A stretch of DNA of 64,000 nucleotides, from contig NZ_CP053827.1 of assembly GCF_013372145.1 (NCBI RefSeq), positions 744,001-808,000 of the forward strand, read 5' to 3'. The notes beneath the pieces were generated by a model that worked only from the letters and a program-made list of their open reading frames with translations, had not been told where the DNA came from and searched no databases. The DNA is from Campylobacter hyointestinalis subsp. hyointestinalis (GTDB taxonomy: Bacteria > Campylobacterota > Campylobacteria > Campylobacterales > Campylobacteraceae). Position 1 is the first letter of the stretch. Each line of letters opens with the position of its first letter. The position numbers were made by a program, and so were the translations under genes. Below, piece after piece: positions 35,065 to 44,379 of the stretch.

Positions 35065-35759
35065 CGCTGTATCAGCTAGAAAACGGATATAGATACAATA
35101 GCGACTCTTTGTTTCTGTATGATTTTATCTCAAAGAATAGACTTTTTGGCGATCTTTTAGATGTGGGATGTGGCTCTGGGATACTTGGGCTTTTGTTAAA
35201 ACGAGATTTTTCTGATCTAAGCCTAACTAGCTTGGATATTCAAGAGATAAATCGCGATATTACGAAATTTAATGCAGATGAAAACGGACTAAAAGTTAGC
35301 GCTATTTGTGAGGATATTTCTAAATTTAAAAGCGAAAATAAGTTTGATTTTATAGTTTCAAACCCACCTTTTTATATAGATGAAGTCACAAAAAGTGGTA
35401 ATGAGCATATAAATATCAGTAGATACAGTGGAAATCTTAAATTTGATGATTTGTTAAAAAGCGTAAATTCTCTCTTAAAGCCACGCGGAGTTTTTTATTT
35501 TTGTTATGACGCAAGGAGGCTTGGCGAAGTCGTGAGTGGGCTTGCTGGCTTTAAACTAAATCTTACTAGATTTAGATTGGTATATTCTAAAATATCAAAA
35601 GAGTCTAAGCTAGCGCTTTTTGAAGCTAAAAAAAGCTCGAAATCAATGACTAAGATAGAGCCGCCTTTGATAGTGTTTGACGAGTTTGGATATAGCAAAG
35701 AAGCAAAAACGGTATTTGATAAAGCTAACACTCAAAGTAGGATTTTTGTATGCAAATAA
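35061..35759 (+). CDS. TrmN6-like (YfiC) SAM-dependent methyltransferase
   Basis: 232 residues. The SAM-binding motif LLDVGCGSGILGLLL (about 35-49) and the N6-adenine catalytic motif SNPPFYIDE are spaced as in the TrmN6 group, which methylates A37 of tRNA-Val. The N-terminus LYQLENGYRYNSDSLFLYDF also matches, the QxxxGYR...DSxLL block being typical. The start overlaps the preceding stop (ATGA), and the end overlaps the next gene by 10 bp. The exact target is not provable from sequence. Confidence 0.85.
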   Translation: MTLYQLENGYRYNSDSLFLYDFISKNRLFGDLLDVGCGSGILGLLLKRDFSDLSLTSLDIQEINRDITKFNADENGLKVSAICEDISKFKSENKFDFIVSNPPFYIDEVTKSGNEHINISRYSGNLKFDDLLKSVNSLLKPRGVFYFCYDARRLGEVVSGLAGFKLNLTRFRLVYSKISKESKLALFEAKKSSKSMTKIEPPLIVFDEFGYSKEAKTVFDKANTQSRIFVCK

Positions 35760-36136
35760 ACATAGAGAAAAAAGACGGTTTTAAGTATGAATTTGATCCA
35801 TCATTTTGTCAGATATGCGGTGGAAAATGCTGCACTGGAGAGAGTGGATATATATGGATAAGCAAGGATGAGATATCTAAGATAGCGGCTTTTTTCGGAA
35901 TGAGCGATGATGAATTTAAAAAAATATTTTGTTATAATGCCCACAATCGCTATAGTTTAAAGGAAAAAGAGTATAATAACGGCTATGCTTGCATCTTTTT
36001 TGATGAAACTCACAAAAATTGCGGAATTTATGAGCTTAGACCTAAGCAGTGTCTGACATTTCCATTTTGGGACTATTTTAAGAAAAACTTTAAAGAATTG
36101 GAGAAAGAATGTATTGGTGTAAAGCAATTGCAGTAA
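35750..36136 (+). CDS. YkgJ-family cysteine-cluster protein
   Basis: 128 residues. FCQICGGKCCTGESGYIWIS and, later, CIFFDETHKNCGIYELRPKQCLTFPFW give the CxxCxxxCC...C...C pattern of the YkgJ/UPF0153 family, presumed to bind zinc or an iron-sulfur cluster. Function of the family is poorly known. The start overlaps the methyltransferase and the end overlaps the lipoprotein gene by 28 bp, so it is tightly coupled to both. Confidence 0.85.
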   Translation: MQINIEKKDGFKYEFDPSFCQICGGKCCTGESGYIWISKDEISKIAAFFGMSDDEFKKIFCYNAHNRYSLKEKEYNNGYACIFFDETHKNCGIYELRPKQCLTFPFWDYFKKNFKELEKECIGVKQLQ

Positions 36137-37401
36137 TTGCTCTATTTTTAGCCGGTTGCTCTAATAAAGCTGCCATAAACATAAATAAAGTACAAATTTA
36201 TAATAACGTAGATGTAAATACTACTGTTTATCTCGAAACATTCAATGCATTTTATTTAGTTGGTGATGAACAAAATGCGAGTGCGATAAGAAAATTCTAT
36301 GAAATTTATAAGATAACAAATGATATAAGCTATCTAAAAGAGGCTTTAAAGCTTGCATTTGTCACAAAAGATGAGATGTTAGATAAGCTTATGAACGAAG
36401 CAAAGATTTACATAAACGATGATCTTGATATATTAAGAATGCAAATAGGATATTTTGTATCGACTTACGATATAAACTCTGCAAAGTCTTTGGCAAATGA
36501 ACTGATCAAAAAAGATGGAAAAAATGCTACGAATTATGCTATTTTAGGTGGAGTTTATATCTTTTCAGATGAGCCTAAAAAGGCTTTAAATGCATTTAAA
36601 AAAGCGTATGAATTAGACGCAAGCGAAAATAATCTTCTGAAATTAGTAGATGTATTAGAAAATAAATTTGATAATGCAAAAGTAGCTATAAAGTATTTAG
36701 AAGACTGGATATATGAAAATGGATGCTCAAAGCCAGCTTGCTTTACGCTTTTAAATTTATATTCATCTAGCGGCGAACTTGATTCCATGGTGGAACTTTA
36801 TGAAGAGCTTTATAAGGCTTTTAGAGAAGTTGAATTCTTAGAAAAAGAGCTTGAAATTTTGGTTTATAAAAAAGATTTTATAAATGCAAAAAGGATTTTA
36901 GAAGAGTACGGTTTTAATAATTTGGCTCTAATAGAAATTTACTCACATTTGAGTGAGTTTGAGCATGCTTATGCCTTATCTCAAAAGATATATCAAGAGA
37001 CGAAAAATCCCGAGTTTTTAGCTAAAATGGCGGTGTATAAATACGAAAAAAACGGTAAAAATACCGGTAAATTTGAACTTTCTATGGTAGCTAGGCTTTT
37101 TGAAGAATCCGTGTATGTTCTAAACAGTGGTGTATATTATAATTATTACGGGTACTTGCTTATAGATCATGATATGGATATAAAAAAAGGTTTGGAGCTT
37201 GTAAAAAAAGCTTATGAATTAGAGCCAAATTCGCCTTATATCATTGATTCTATCGCGTGGGGATATTACAAGCTAGGTAATTGCACTGAGGCTAAGATCT
37301 GGCTAGATAAGATCAGAGATGATACTAAATTTATGAATACCAAAGAGGCAAAAGATCATAAAATAGCCATAGATAAATGCTATAAAAAAGGAAAACGATG
37401 A
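36109..37401 (+). CDS. TPR-repeat lipoprotein
   Basis: 430 residues. The signal [17 protein letters not shown] ends in a lipobox with Cys17. The rest is helical TPR-type repeats, for example [40 protein letters not shown], and [18 protein letters not shown] near the end. Such lipoproteins serve as scaffolds for envelope complexes; an ortholog next to trpC occurs in other Campylobacter (my recollection). The ATG is within the upstream gene, and the end overlaps trpC by 4 bp. Confidence 0.85.
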   Translation: MYWCKAIAVIALFLAGCSNKAAININKVQIYNNVDVNTTVYLETFNAFYLVGDEQNASAIRKFYEIYKITNDISYLKEALKLAFVTKDEMLDKLMNEAKIYINDDLDILRMQIGYFVSTYDINSAKSLANELIKKDGKNATNYAILGGVYIFSDEPKKALNAFKKAYELDASENNLLKLVDVLENKFDNAKVAIKYLEDWIYENGCSKPACFTLLNLYSSSGELDSMVELYEELYKAFREVEFLEKELEILVYKKDFINAKRILEEYGFNNLALIEIYSHLSEFEHAYALSQKIYQETKNPEFLAKMAVYKYEKNGKNTGKFELSMVARLFEESVYVLNSGVYYNYYGYLLIDHDMDIKKGLELVKKAYELEPNSPYIIDSIAWGYYKLGNCTEAKIWLDKIRDDTKFMNTKEAKDHKIAIDKCYKKGKR

Positions 37402-38180
37402 TTTTAGATGAGATTATTTCTAAGACAAAAGAGAATTTAACTATATACAAAGCCAAATTTCCATTTGAGCTCTTAGAAAAAGGGATGATCTCATCGTTTA
37501 AACCAAGGGACGTTAAACCGTTTCTAAGCGGGAAAAATGGCTGCGCAAATATCATAGCTGAGATCAAAAAAGCAAGCCCTAGTAAAGGAGTTATAAAAGC
37601 TGATTTTGACCCTTTATCTATAGCGCTCGAGTATGAAAAAGCTGGAGTTAGTGCGTTTTCTATCTTGACTGAGCCGTTATATTTTTTAGGAGATTTAGAG
37701 TATCTAACGCTTATTAGGAGATTTACCAATACTGTGATTCTTAGGAAAGATTTTATAATAGATATATATCAAATAGCCCAAGCTAGGGTTTATGGAGCTG
37801 ATTTTATCTTGCTTATAGCAAAAGCTTTGGATAAATTTAAATTAAAAGAATTATTTGATTACGCGCGTCATCTTGATCTTGAAGTTTTGGTCGAAATACA
37901 CGATGAAGACGATCTTCATAAAGCTTTATTTGCAGGTGCAAATATCATAGGTATAAATCATAGAAATTTAAAAGATTTTACGATGGATATGTCTCTTGGC
38001 AAGAAGCTAATCCCACTTATCCCAAAAGATAAGATCATAGTAGCAGAAAGTGGGCTTAGAACACACACGGATATTGTAAATTTAGAGAGTTTAGGTGTCA
38101 ATGCTTTCTTGATAGGTGAGCATTTTATGAGGCAAGCAGATATTTATGCAGCAGTAAAGACTATAAGGGGTGAAAAATGA
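37398..38180 (+). CDS. trpC: Indole-3-glycerol phosphate synthase
   Basis: 260-residue TIM barrel of tryptophan synthesis, cyclising carboxyphenylamino-deoxyribulose phosphate. Signature blocks present are [15 protein letters not shown] (catalytic Lys), [60 protein letters not shown], and [12 protein letters not shown]. Full length. It stands apart from other trp genes and is embedded in an envelope/stress operon with 4-bp overlaps on both sides. Confidence 0.95.
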   Translation: MILDEIISKTKENLTIYKAKFPFELLEKGMISSFKPRDVKPFLSGKNGCANIIAEIKKASPSKGVIKADFDPLSIALEYEKAGVSAFSILTEPLYFLGDLEYLTLIRRFTNTVILRKDFIIDIYQIAQARVYGADFILLIAKALDKFKLKELFDYARHLDLEVLVEIHDEDDLHKALFAGANIIGINHRNLKDFTMDMSLGKKLIPLIPKDKIIVAESGLRTHTDIVNLESLGVNAFLIGEHFMRQADIYAAVKTIRGEK

Positions 38181-38665
38181 AACATGAGTTTGCACCTTGG
38201 AGAAGTGAGTATTTCAAAAATAAGCAAGAGGGTTGTGCTTTTTGTGACATAGTAAGTAATGATAACAAAGATGATGAGAATTTTGTTATTTTTAGAGCTA
38301 AACACTGCTTTGGCGTCATGAACCGCTATCCTTATACTTTAGGCGAGTTTATGGTCATCCCGTATGAGCATATCGACAACGTAGAGACGCTAGATGATGA
38401 GACGTGGCACGAAATGAGCCATTTTGTTAAAATCGGTGTTGGTATATTGAAAAAATACTTAAACGCTAATGGCGTAAATATAGGTATGAATTTAGGTGCC
38501 GCTGCTGGAGCTGGAATCGCAGAACATATACATTATCATCTTGTTCCTAGGTGGAACAGAGATACGAATTTCATAACTACTATCGGTCATACTAGGATCC
38601 ATGGAGTTCCGTTTTATGAACAATATCAAACTTTAAAAGAGGCGTTCAAAGAGATAATAAAATGA
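38177..38665 (+). CDS. HIT-family nucleotide hydrolase (Ap4A-type)
   Basis: 162 residues. The histidine triad is H117-x-H119-x-H121 in [11 protein letters not shown]. Cys20-x2-Cys23 near the N-terminus (GCAFCDI) is the zinc-like pair seen in many HIT proteins. Hydrolyses dinucleoside polyphosphates or AMP conjugates by family knowledge. It overlaps trpC and yaaA by 4 bp each. Confidence 0.92.
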   Translation: MKHEFAPWRSEYFKNKQEGCAFCDIVSNDNKDDENFVIFRAKHCFGVMNRYPYTLGEFMVIPYEHIDNVETLDDETWHEMSHFVKIGVGILKKYLNANGVNIGMNLGAAAGAGIAEHIHYHLVPRWNRDTNFITTIGHTRIHGVPFYEQYQTLKEAFKEIIK

Positions 38666-39402
38666 AAATTTTATTTTCGCCAAGTGAGTCTAAAACACCC
38701 GGCGGTGAGCTTAAAAATTTAGACGATAAAGCGTTTTTATTTTCAAATTTATACGATAAAAGACTTTATGCTTTAAATTTATACAATGAGTTTATAAAGA
38801 CTGCTTCAAAAGATGAAGTGTCAAAACTTTTTGGGCTTAAAAAAGATTTTGATATCCAAAAATACACCGAAGATATATTTTTAAAACCTGTAATGAAAGC
38901 AGTTTTAAGATATGATGGCGTGGCGTACGACTATCTAAAATACAGAAGTTTAACTCAAATCTCAAAAGAATTTATAGATGAAAATGTTATTATATTTTCA
39001 AATTTATACGGTCCTCTTTTGGCTAAAGATGAAGTCGTGGATTACAAGCTAAAACAAGGAGAAAATATCCCCGGTTTTATTTTTGATAAATTTTATAAAG
39101 ACAATTTTAGTCTAGCTTTAGATGAATATTTACAAGACGAGGATATTTTGGATTTAAGGGCAGGCTTCTATGATAAATTTTATGAGATAAAAAAGCCGTA
39201 TCTAACGCTTAAATTTAAAAAAGACGGTAAAGTTGTAAGCCACTGGGCAAAAGCGTATAGAGGTATAGTTTTAAGAAGTGTTGCGTTAAATTCTGTTTTA
39301 ACCATCAAGGATTTTTATGATCTTAACATTGATGGCTTAAAAGTTTGCAATATTATAAGAAAAGGCTTAAAGAGCGAAATTGTATTTGATATTACTATAT
39401 AA
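38662..39402 (+). CDS. yaaA: YaaA/UPF0246-family peroxide-stress protein
   Basis: 246 residues. The N-terminus [15 protein letters not shown] and the later blocks VAYDYLKYRSLTQI, FSNLYGPLLAKDEVVDYKLK, and GKVVSHWAKAYRG with RGIVLR match YaaA. In E. coli YaaA limits Fenton damage by reducing free iron and binds DNA. Last gene of the overlapping operon, followed by an AT-rich 140-bp gap before hup. Confidence 0.85.
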   Translation: MKILFSPSESKTPGGELKNLDDKAFLFSNLYDKRLYALNLYNEFIKTASKDEVSKLFGLKKDFDIQKYTEDIFLKPVMKAVLRYDGVAYDYLKYRSLTQISKEFIDENVIIFSNLYGPLLAKDEVVDYKLKQGENIPGFIFDKFYKDNFSLALDEYLQDEDILDLRAGFYDKFYEIKKPYLTLKFKKDGKVVSHWAKAYRGIVLRSVALNSVLTIKDFYDLNIDGLKVCNIIRKGLKSEIVFDITI

Positions 39403-39543
39403 ATTTAGTAAATATTATAAATATCAATAGAAAATTTAAAAAAAATTATGAAAATAGGCAAAAAAAATTGCAAAAATTATTGAAAAAAATAAAAAATAAT
39501 TGTAAAATGCGTTTTAAATTTATTTTTTCAGAAAGGATTATCA

Positions 39544-39849
39544 ATGAAAAAGTCTGATTTTATAGATCTTGTTTCTAAAAAAGCAGGTCTTACTAAAAAA
39601 GATACGGCTGGCGTAGTTGATGCAGTTATAGAGTCTATAACTGAATCTTTAGCAAAAGGAAATGGAGTCAATTTTATAGGATTTGGCTCTTTTAGCGTTG
39701 TTGATAAGGCTGCTAGAGAAGGCAAAGTTCCTGGAAGTAACAAGACTTACAAAACTCCTGCTACAAAAGCTGTTAAATTTAAAGTTGGAAAAGGTTTAAA
39801 AGAGACCGTTTCTAGTGTTTGTGTTAAAAAATGTGGAAATAAAAAATAG
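39544..39849 (+). CDS. hup: HU-family DNA-binding protein
   Basis: 101 residues. MKKSDFIDLVSKKAGLTKKD, FIGFGSFSVVDKAAREG, and the beta-arm tip GKVPGSNKTYKTPATKAVKF are standard HU. It is nucleoid-associated and bends DNA. The C-terminus is unusual: after the HU end it carries SSVCVKKCGNKK with a CxxxC pair and basic residues. AGAAAGGATT precedes the ATG; a strong terminator follows. Confidence 0.94.
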   Translation: MKKSDFIDLVSKKAGLTKKDTAGVVDAVIESITESLAKGNGVNFIGFGSFSVVDKAAREGKVPGSNKTYKTPATKAVKFKVGKGLKETVSSVCVKKCGNKK

Positions 39850-39870
39850 TCGATTAGGCTATTAAGCAAA

Positions 39871-39903
39871 TAAGATAGATTAAACAAAATTTAATCTATC
39901 TTA
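39871..39903 (+). terminator. hup terminator
   Basis: Perfect 14-bp stem (39871-39884 with 39890-39903; core AAGATAGATTAAA) and a 5-nt loop, 22 bp after the hup stop. Confidence 0.82.
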
Positions 39904-39930
39904 TAGTAGAATGACCATTCTAAATTTTTA

Positions 39931-40017
39931 GCCCAAGTGGTGAAACTGGTAGACGCGCTAGACTCAAAATCTTGTACGGGCAACCGTGTGTCGGTTCGAG
40001 TCCGACCTTGGGCACCA
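39931..40017 (+). tRNA. tRNA-Leu (CAA)
   Basis: 87 nt with encoded CCA and a long variable arm (GTACGGGCAACCGTGTG region), typical of tRNA-Leu. Acceptor GCCCAAG pairs with CTTGGGC. The anticodon loop CTCAAAA gives CAA. The 263 bp to its right, up to the MFS gene, show no feature I can name. Confidence 0.95.
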
Positions 40018-40280
40018 TTAACTTCTCTATTAACCCCGAATTTACCAATGTTTGAGCTAATTAAGGGTTCGAACTTTTCCTTACGATTTTCCACAAAATA
40101 AATCATTATGTTTTTTATATAATGGTAAAAACATAATTTGATTGCTATAAACTTTCCTTGAGATGAGATTATATAAAGAAAGCAATTAAAGTCTTCTTTA
40201 TTTACTAAATAAATCTTTTTCATTGATCAAATAATTTTAATGTAAATACTTAGTAGCGACCAATAATGATAAATTTGCTA

Positions 40281-41493
40281 TTATTGCCTATTTTTTATGC
40301 TAAATTTCTTTTTTCTCAAAGAAAAATATATGATGCAAGCTATCAAAACACAAGACGCCATCACTATGGCAAGTGGTAAGGGGTGATTTGCTCCTAGTGC
40401 TCCTGTTACAAAAGATATGATTCCAGCTATCGCAAACTCGACTGTTCCTAAAACAGCTGACGCAGAGCCTGATTTTTGTTTAAATCTTGCCATTGCAAGA
40501 GTCGTTGTATTTGGTACGATAAAACCTAGCGAACCGATAACTAAAAATGTACAAATCTCTACATATATAAATCCAAGCCCCATAAATCCGGAAATTGTTA
40601 ATAAAATGGCCAAAGTAAGCATTGCTAAAAATCCATAAGGTAAAATTTGATACGGCGAGATCTTTTGTACTATTTTTGCATTTATGTTTGCAAATATAGT
40701 AAATCCTAAGGCATTTATTCCAAATAAAATTCCATAATCTCTTGCGCTTAGTCCAAAGTGCTCTGTAAATACGAAAGCAGATCCAGTAATATACGCAAAC
40801 ATTGCAGCCATCGCAAATCCGGCTGAAAATATGTATATTCTAAATCTTCTATCTTCTAGTATAAATTTATAGTTTTGCCATAGTGCTTTTGGGTTTAGGC
40901 TAAGTGTTTTATCTATTTTTGCACTTTTATCTAGCCAAAATATTATCATTAAAAGCAGTATTGCTCCTAGTACAAACAGCACGCCAAATATAAATTGCCA
41001 AGAAAAATATTCTAAAAATATACCACCAAAAGTAGGAGCAAGCATAGGTGCTAAAGACGATATTACCATCATCAAAGCAAATACTCCAGCGGCTTCTTTG
41101 ACGTTAAATTTATCATTAACTATAGCAATAGCAATGACTACGCCAACACATCCGCCTAGTGCTTGGGTGAATCTGAAAAATATAAAAGCATAGATTGAAT
41201 CAAAGCTAATACATGCCACGCTCGAAAGTATAAATACTAAAACGCCTATATAAAGAGGTTTTTTGCGTCCATAGACATCACTTACAGGTCCATATATCAG
41301 TTGTCCAAGCGAAAATGCTATGAAAAATGAAGCTAAAGAGAGTTGAGCTAGAAATGAGCTTGTGGCAAAGCTTTTTTGGACTTCGCTAAGAGCTGGTAGA
41401 TACATATCAGTAGCTAGTGGAGCTAGAGAAGACATAAAAGCTAAGATTATTATGAGTTTAAATTTAGAAAATATGCTTGATTGCTCTTTTATT
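40281..41493 (-). CDS. Bcr/CflA-type MFS drug-resistance transporter
   Basis: 12-helix proton-driven exporter, about 404 residues. Motif A between helices 2 and 3 reads GQLIYGPVSDVYGRKKP, and LAPLATDMYLPAL is the first-helix block of the Bcr/CflA group. The first ATG (41435) falls inside helix 1. The frame continues upstream as KEQSSIFSKFKLIIILAF to a stop at 41496-41494, with no ATG, GTG or TTG. The only plausible start is ATA at 41493-41491, which has AGGA 6 bp before it. I give the coordinates with that AUA start; a conservative start would be 41435. Confidence 0.8.
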
Positions 41494-41678
41494 TATGATC
41501 CTGATCAAAGTTTGAGCGTGATTTTATCACTTTTTGCTTAAGCCAATTTGATATTTTGATAAATAAAATCATTTATAATTATATATCAACTATGTTATAT
41601 GCAAAAATCAAATTTATAGCTATATTTTTGCTTTTTTTAAGGAAGTATTGTATATAATTTGCATTCTTTTTTATTAGT

Positions 41679-41755
41679 GCGCTCTTAGCTCAGCTGGATA
41701 GAGCATTTGATTGCGGTTCAAAAGGTCAGAGATTCGAATTCTCTAGGGCGCACCA
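41679..41755 (+). tRNA. tRNA-Arg (GCG)
   Basis: 77 nt with encoded CCA. Acceptor GCGCTCT pairs with AGGGCGC (one T-G pair). Anticodon stem TTTGA / TCAAA with loop TTGCGGT gives anticodon GCG, reading CGC and CGU. TATAAT at 41653-41658 lies 21 bp upstream. Most bacteria use ACG (inosine) for this box. Confidence 0.92.
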
Positions 41756-41948
41756 TTCTATTATTTTAATCAATTTATCAAAGATCTTATCCTAATTTTC
41801 GATGTATTTTGCATTTTCAGTGATGTTTTAAATTTTTACGTATCATCAAGTAACACAGGTATATTTTTACCAAATAAATAAGACAAAATTTAGCTAAAAA
41901 TAATCAAATTTAGCTATCATTATGCAAAGATTTTACAAAAGGTTAGCA

Positions 41949-43394
41949 ATGATACATAAAATTCTTATAGCCAATCGTGGCGAAATCGCAGTTCGTATAG
42001 TCAGAGCTTGTAAAGATCTGCATATAAAAAATGTTGCCATTTATACCGAGCCAGATCGTGAGTGTTTGCACGTAAAAGTCGCCGATGAAGCTTATCAGAT
42101 CGGCAAGGATCCTATAAAAGGTTACCTTGATGCAAAAAGAATAGTCGAAGTAGCAAAAGCTTGTGGTGCGGACGCTATCCATCCAGGATATGGATTTTTG
42201 AGCGAAAATTATGATTTTGCAAAAGAAGTAGAAGATGCGGGCCTCATATTTATAGGTCCAAAATCTGAAGTTATCCGCAAAATGGGAAATAAAAATATCG
42301 CTAGATTTTTGATGAAGAAAAACGGAATTCCAGTCGTCCCAGGTACCGAAAAGCTAAATAATGAAACGATAGAAACTATAAAAACTTACGCTAGTCGTAT
42401 AGGCTATCCAGTCATCCTTAAAGCAAGTGGTGGCGGTGGCGGTCGCGGTATCCGTGAGGTTTGGAGCGAAGACGAGCTTGAAAATAACTATGAAAGTTGT
42501 AAAAGAGAGGCTAAAGCATTTTTTAACAACGATGAAGTTTTTATGGAAAAATTCATCGAAAAACCTCGCCATATAGAGTTTCAAATTCTAGGCGATAATT
42601 ATGGAAATTTGATACATTTATGCGAAAGAGACTGCTCTATCCAACGTCGTCATCAAAAAGTCATCGAGATAGCTCCATGCCCAACCATCAGTGAAGATCT
42701 AAGAAAGAGAATGGGCGTCGCAGCTGTTGCTGCAGCTAAAGCAGTCGGCTATACAAACGCTGGAACTATCGAGTTTTTACTAGATGATTACAATAATTTT
42801 TATTTTATGGAGATGAATACGCGTATCCAAGTAGAACACGGTGTTACCGAAGAGATCACGGGAGTTGATCTCATAAGTCGTCAAATCCGCATCGCCTCTG
42901 GTGAGATTTTAGATATAGAGCAAAGCGAAGTAAAACCAAGAGGAGTATCGATAGAAGCTAGGATTACGGCTGAAAACGTATGGAAAAACTTTGCTCCAAG
43001 CCCTGGAAAGATAACCGGATATTTTCCTGCTTTAGGTCCAGGAGTAAGAGTAGATAGCCATATATATCAAGATTACGCTATACCGCCGTTTTATGACTCT
43101 ATGCTCGCAAAACTTATGGTAAAAGCAAATAGCTATGATCTAGCAGTCAGCAAGCTAGAGCGCGCCTTAGATGAGTTTAAGATAGAAGGCGTTACTACGA
43201 CTTTACCATTTTTATTAGCTATCTCAAAACGCCGTCACTTTAGACGTGGATTTTTTGATACTAGCTATATTGAAGAGCGTTTGCAAGACATTTTAGAAAA
43301 TACTCACGATGCTCATCAAGATAATAAAGAAGAAGTCATCGCAGCCATAGCAGCGGCAATACAAAAAGTAAAAGCCGATAGAAACAAGGAGTAG
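41949..43394 (+). CDS. pycA: Pyruvate carboxylase subunit A (biotin carboxylase)
   Basis: 481 residues from the ATG at 41949. The frame opens earlier, but MIHKILIANRGEIAVRIVRA is the family start. ATP-grasp biotin carboxylase: GGGGGRGIREV is the glycine-rich loop; CSIQRRHQKVIEIAP and FMEMNTRIQVEHGVTEEITG are catalytic and dimer blocks. It carboxylates biotin on a separate PycB subunit for oxaloacetate synthesis. The C-terminus HQDNKEEVIAAIAAAIQ and the downstream neighbours match the pycA locus, not accC of the fatty-acid enzyme. accC remains the alternative. Confidence 0.87.
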   Translation: MIHKILIANRGEIAVRIVRACKDLHIKNVAIYTEPDRECLHVKVADEAYQIGKDPIKGYLDAKRIVEVAKACGADAIHPGYGFLSENYDFAKEVEDAGLIFIGPKSEVIRKMGNKNIARFLMKKNGIPVVPGTEKLNNETIETIKTYASRIGYPVILKASGGGGGRGIREVWSEDELENNYESCKREAKAFFNNDEVFMEKFIEKPRHIEFQILGDNYGNLIHLCERDCSIQRRHQKVIEIAPCPTISEDLRKRMGVAAVAAAKAVGYTNAGTIEFLLDDYNNFYFMEMNTRIQVEHGVTEEITGVDLISRQIRIASGEILDIEQSEVKPRGVSIEARITAENVWKNFAPSPGKITGYFPALGPGVRVDSHIYQDYAIPPFYDSMLAKLMVKANSYDLAVSKLERALDEFKIEGVTTTLPFLLAISKRRHFRRGFFDTSYIEERLQDILENTHDAHQDNKEEVIAAIAAAIQKVKADRNKE

Positions 43395-43399
43395 ATCAA

Positions 43400-43636
43400 G
43401 TGAATGATTTTTTTGACAGTTTAAAAGGTATTAAAGACGAGCTTGTTAAAGAGCAAAAAGATAACAAACAACTAGCTCCTAAAAAACCAAAACCAAATCC
43501 AAATAGAGACGAGTTCAAAGATATCTTTACGGAGCCTGATGAGATAGAAATGCCAGATATTAAAGAACATAGGCTAAAAGATGAATTTATGGAATTTATA
43601 AAGCATTCGGATATAAAGAAGATTGAACGAGATTGA
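43400..43636 (+). CDS. Small acidic protein of the pycA locus
   Basis: 78 residues from a GTG at 43400 (AACAAGGAGTAGATCAA upstream). No domain is recognised. The sequence is charged and probably largely disordered: MNDFFDSLKGIKDELVKEQK, a Lys/Pro stretch KKPKPNPNRDEF, then EIEMPDIKEHRLKDEFMEFI. It lies between pycA (5 bp) and bpt (14-bp overlap). Conserved in this position in Campylobacter, as far as I recall. Function unknown. Confidence 0.7.
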   Translation: MNDFFDSLKGIKDELVKEQKDNKQLAPKKPKPNPNRDEFKDIFTEPDEIEMPDIKEHRLKDEFMEFIKHSDIKKIERD

Positions 43637-44336
43637 TTTTTGTACTTTAGATGTTTCTTGCCCCTATCTTAGTGGCAAGAACTCTAGGACTATGTATAAA
43701 TACGTGGATGGTTGCGATTTTGCTTACAACTCAAAGTTGGTAAAAGAAGGCTTTAGGAGATTTGGTAATTATTTTTCTACACCTATTTGTGATGGTTGCA
43801 ATGAGTGCAAAAGCTTACGCATAGATGCTTTGAACTTTAAATTTACAAAAAGTTTAAGACGTGTCATAAGAAAAAATTCAGATACAAAAATACGCATTTC
43901 AAAGCCAAATTTATCAAATGAACATATAAAATTATATGAAAAATATCATAAATTTATGCACGAAAAACGTGGTTGGGAATTTCACGAGTTAAATTTCAAC
44001 AGATATTATCACGTATATGTCGAAGGTGCTGGAAGTTTTGGCTATGAAGTTGATTATTTCGTAGAAGACAAGCTAGTCTGCGTAGATCTTATAGATCTAG
44101 TAGATGATGGGATAAGCTCGATTTACTGTTATTATGATACTAATTTTGCTCATCTTAGCCTAGGTAAGTTTTCTTTGCTTACTCAGATAAAACTAGCTTG
44201 TGAGCATAATCTTAGATGGATATATCTTGGATTTTACGTAAAAGGTTGCCCGAGTTTAGAGTACAAAGATGAGTATAAGCCTTATCAAATTTTAAATAAT
44301 ACAAACGGCGATCTTATTTGGGAGAATTTGGAATAA
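43623..44336 (+). CDS. bpt: Aspartate/glutamate leucyltransferase (Bpt/ATE family)
   Basis: 237 residues from a TTG at 43623. The ATE N-terminal domain shows CPYLSGKNSRTMYKYV and ICDGCNECKSLRIDALNFKF with four cysteines. The C-terminal domain shows IYCYYDTNFAHLSLGKFSLL and WIYLGFYVKGCPSLEYKDEY. Transfers leucine from tRNA to proteins with acidic N-termini, marking them for ClpAP (N-degron pathway). The TTG start lies within the upstream gene; CATTCGG before it is a weak ribosome site, so coupling is likely. Confidence 0.9.
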   Translation: MNEIDFCTLDVSCPYLSGKNSRTMYKYVDGCDFAYNSKLVKEGFRRFGNYFSTPICDGCNECKSLRIDALNFKFTKSLRRVIRKNSDTKIRISKPNLSNEHIKLYEKYHKFMHEKRGWEFHELNFNRYYHVYVEGAGSFGYEVDYFVEDKLVCVDLIDLVDDGISSIYCYYDTNFAHLSLGKFSLLTQIKLACEHNLRWIYLGFYVKGCPSLEYKDEYKPYQILNNTNGDLIWENLE

Positions 44337-44379
44337 ACTTTGCTTATTAATAGTCAAATATTTGTAAGTGAGGCTTTTA

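Noticed and set aside
39891-40223. A 110-codon reverse-strand open frame across tRNA-Leu
   Set aside because: Its C-terminal part is just the antisense of tRNA-Leu (a GRTRTDTRLPVQDFESS-type peptide is a well-known false protein), and it has no ribosome site.
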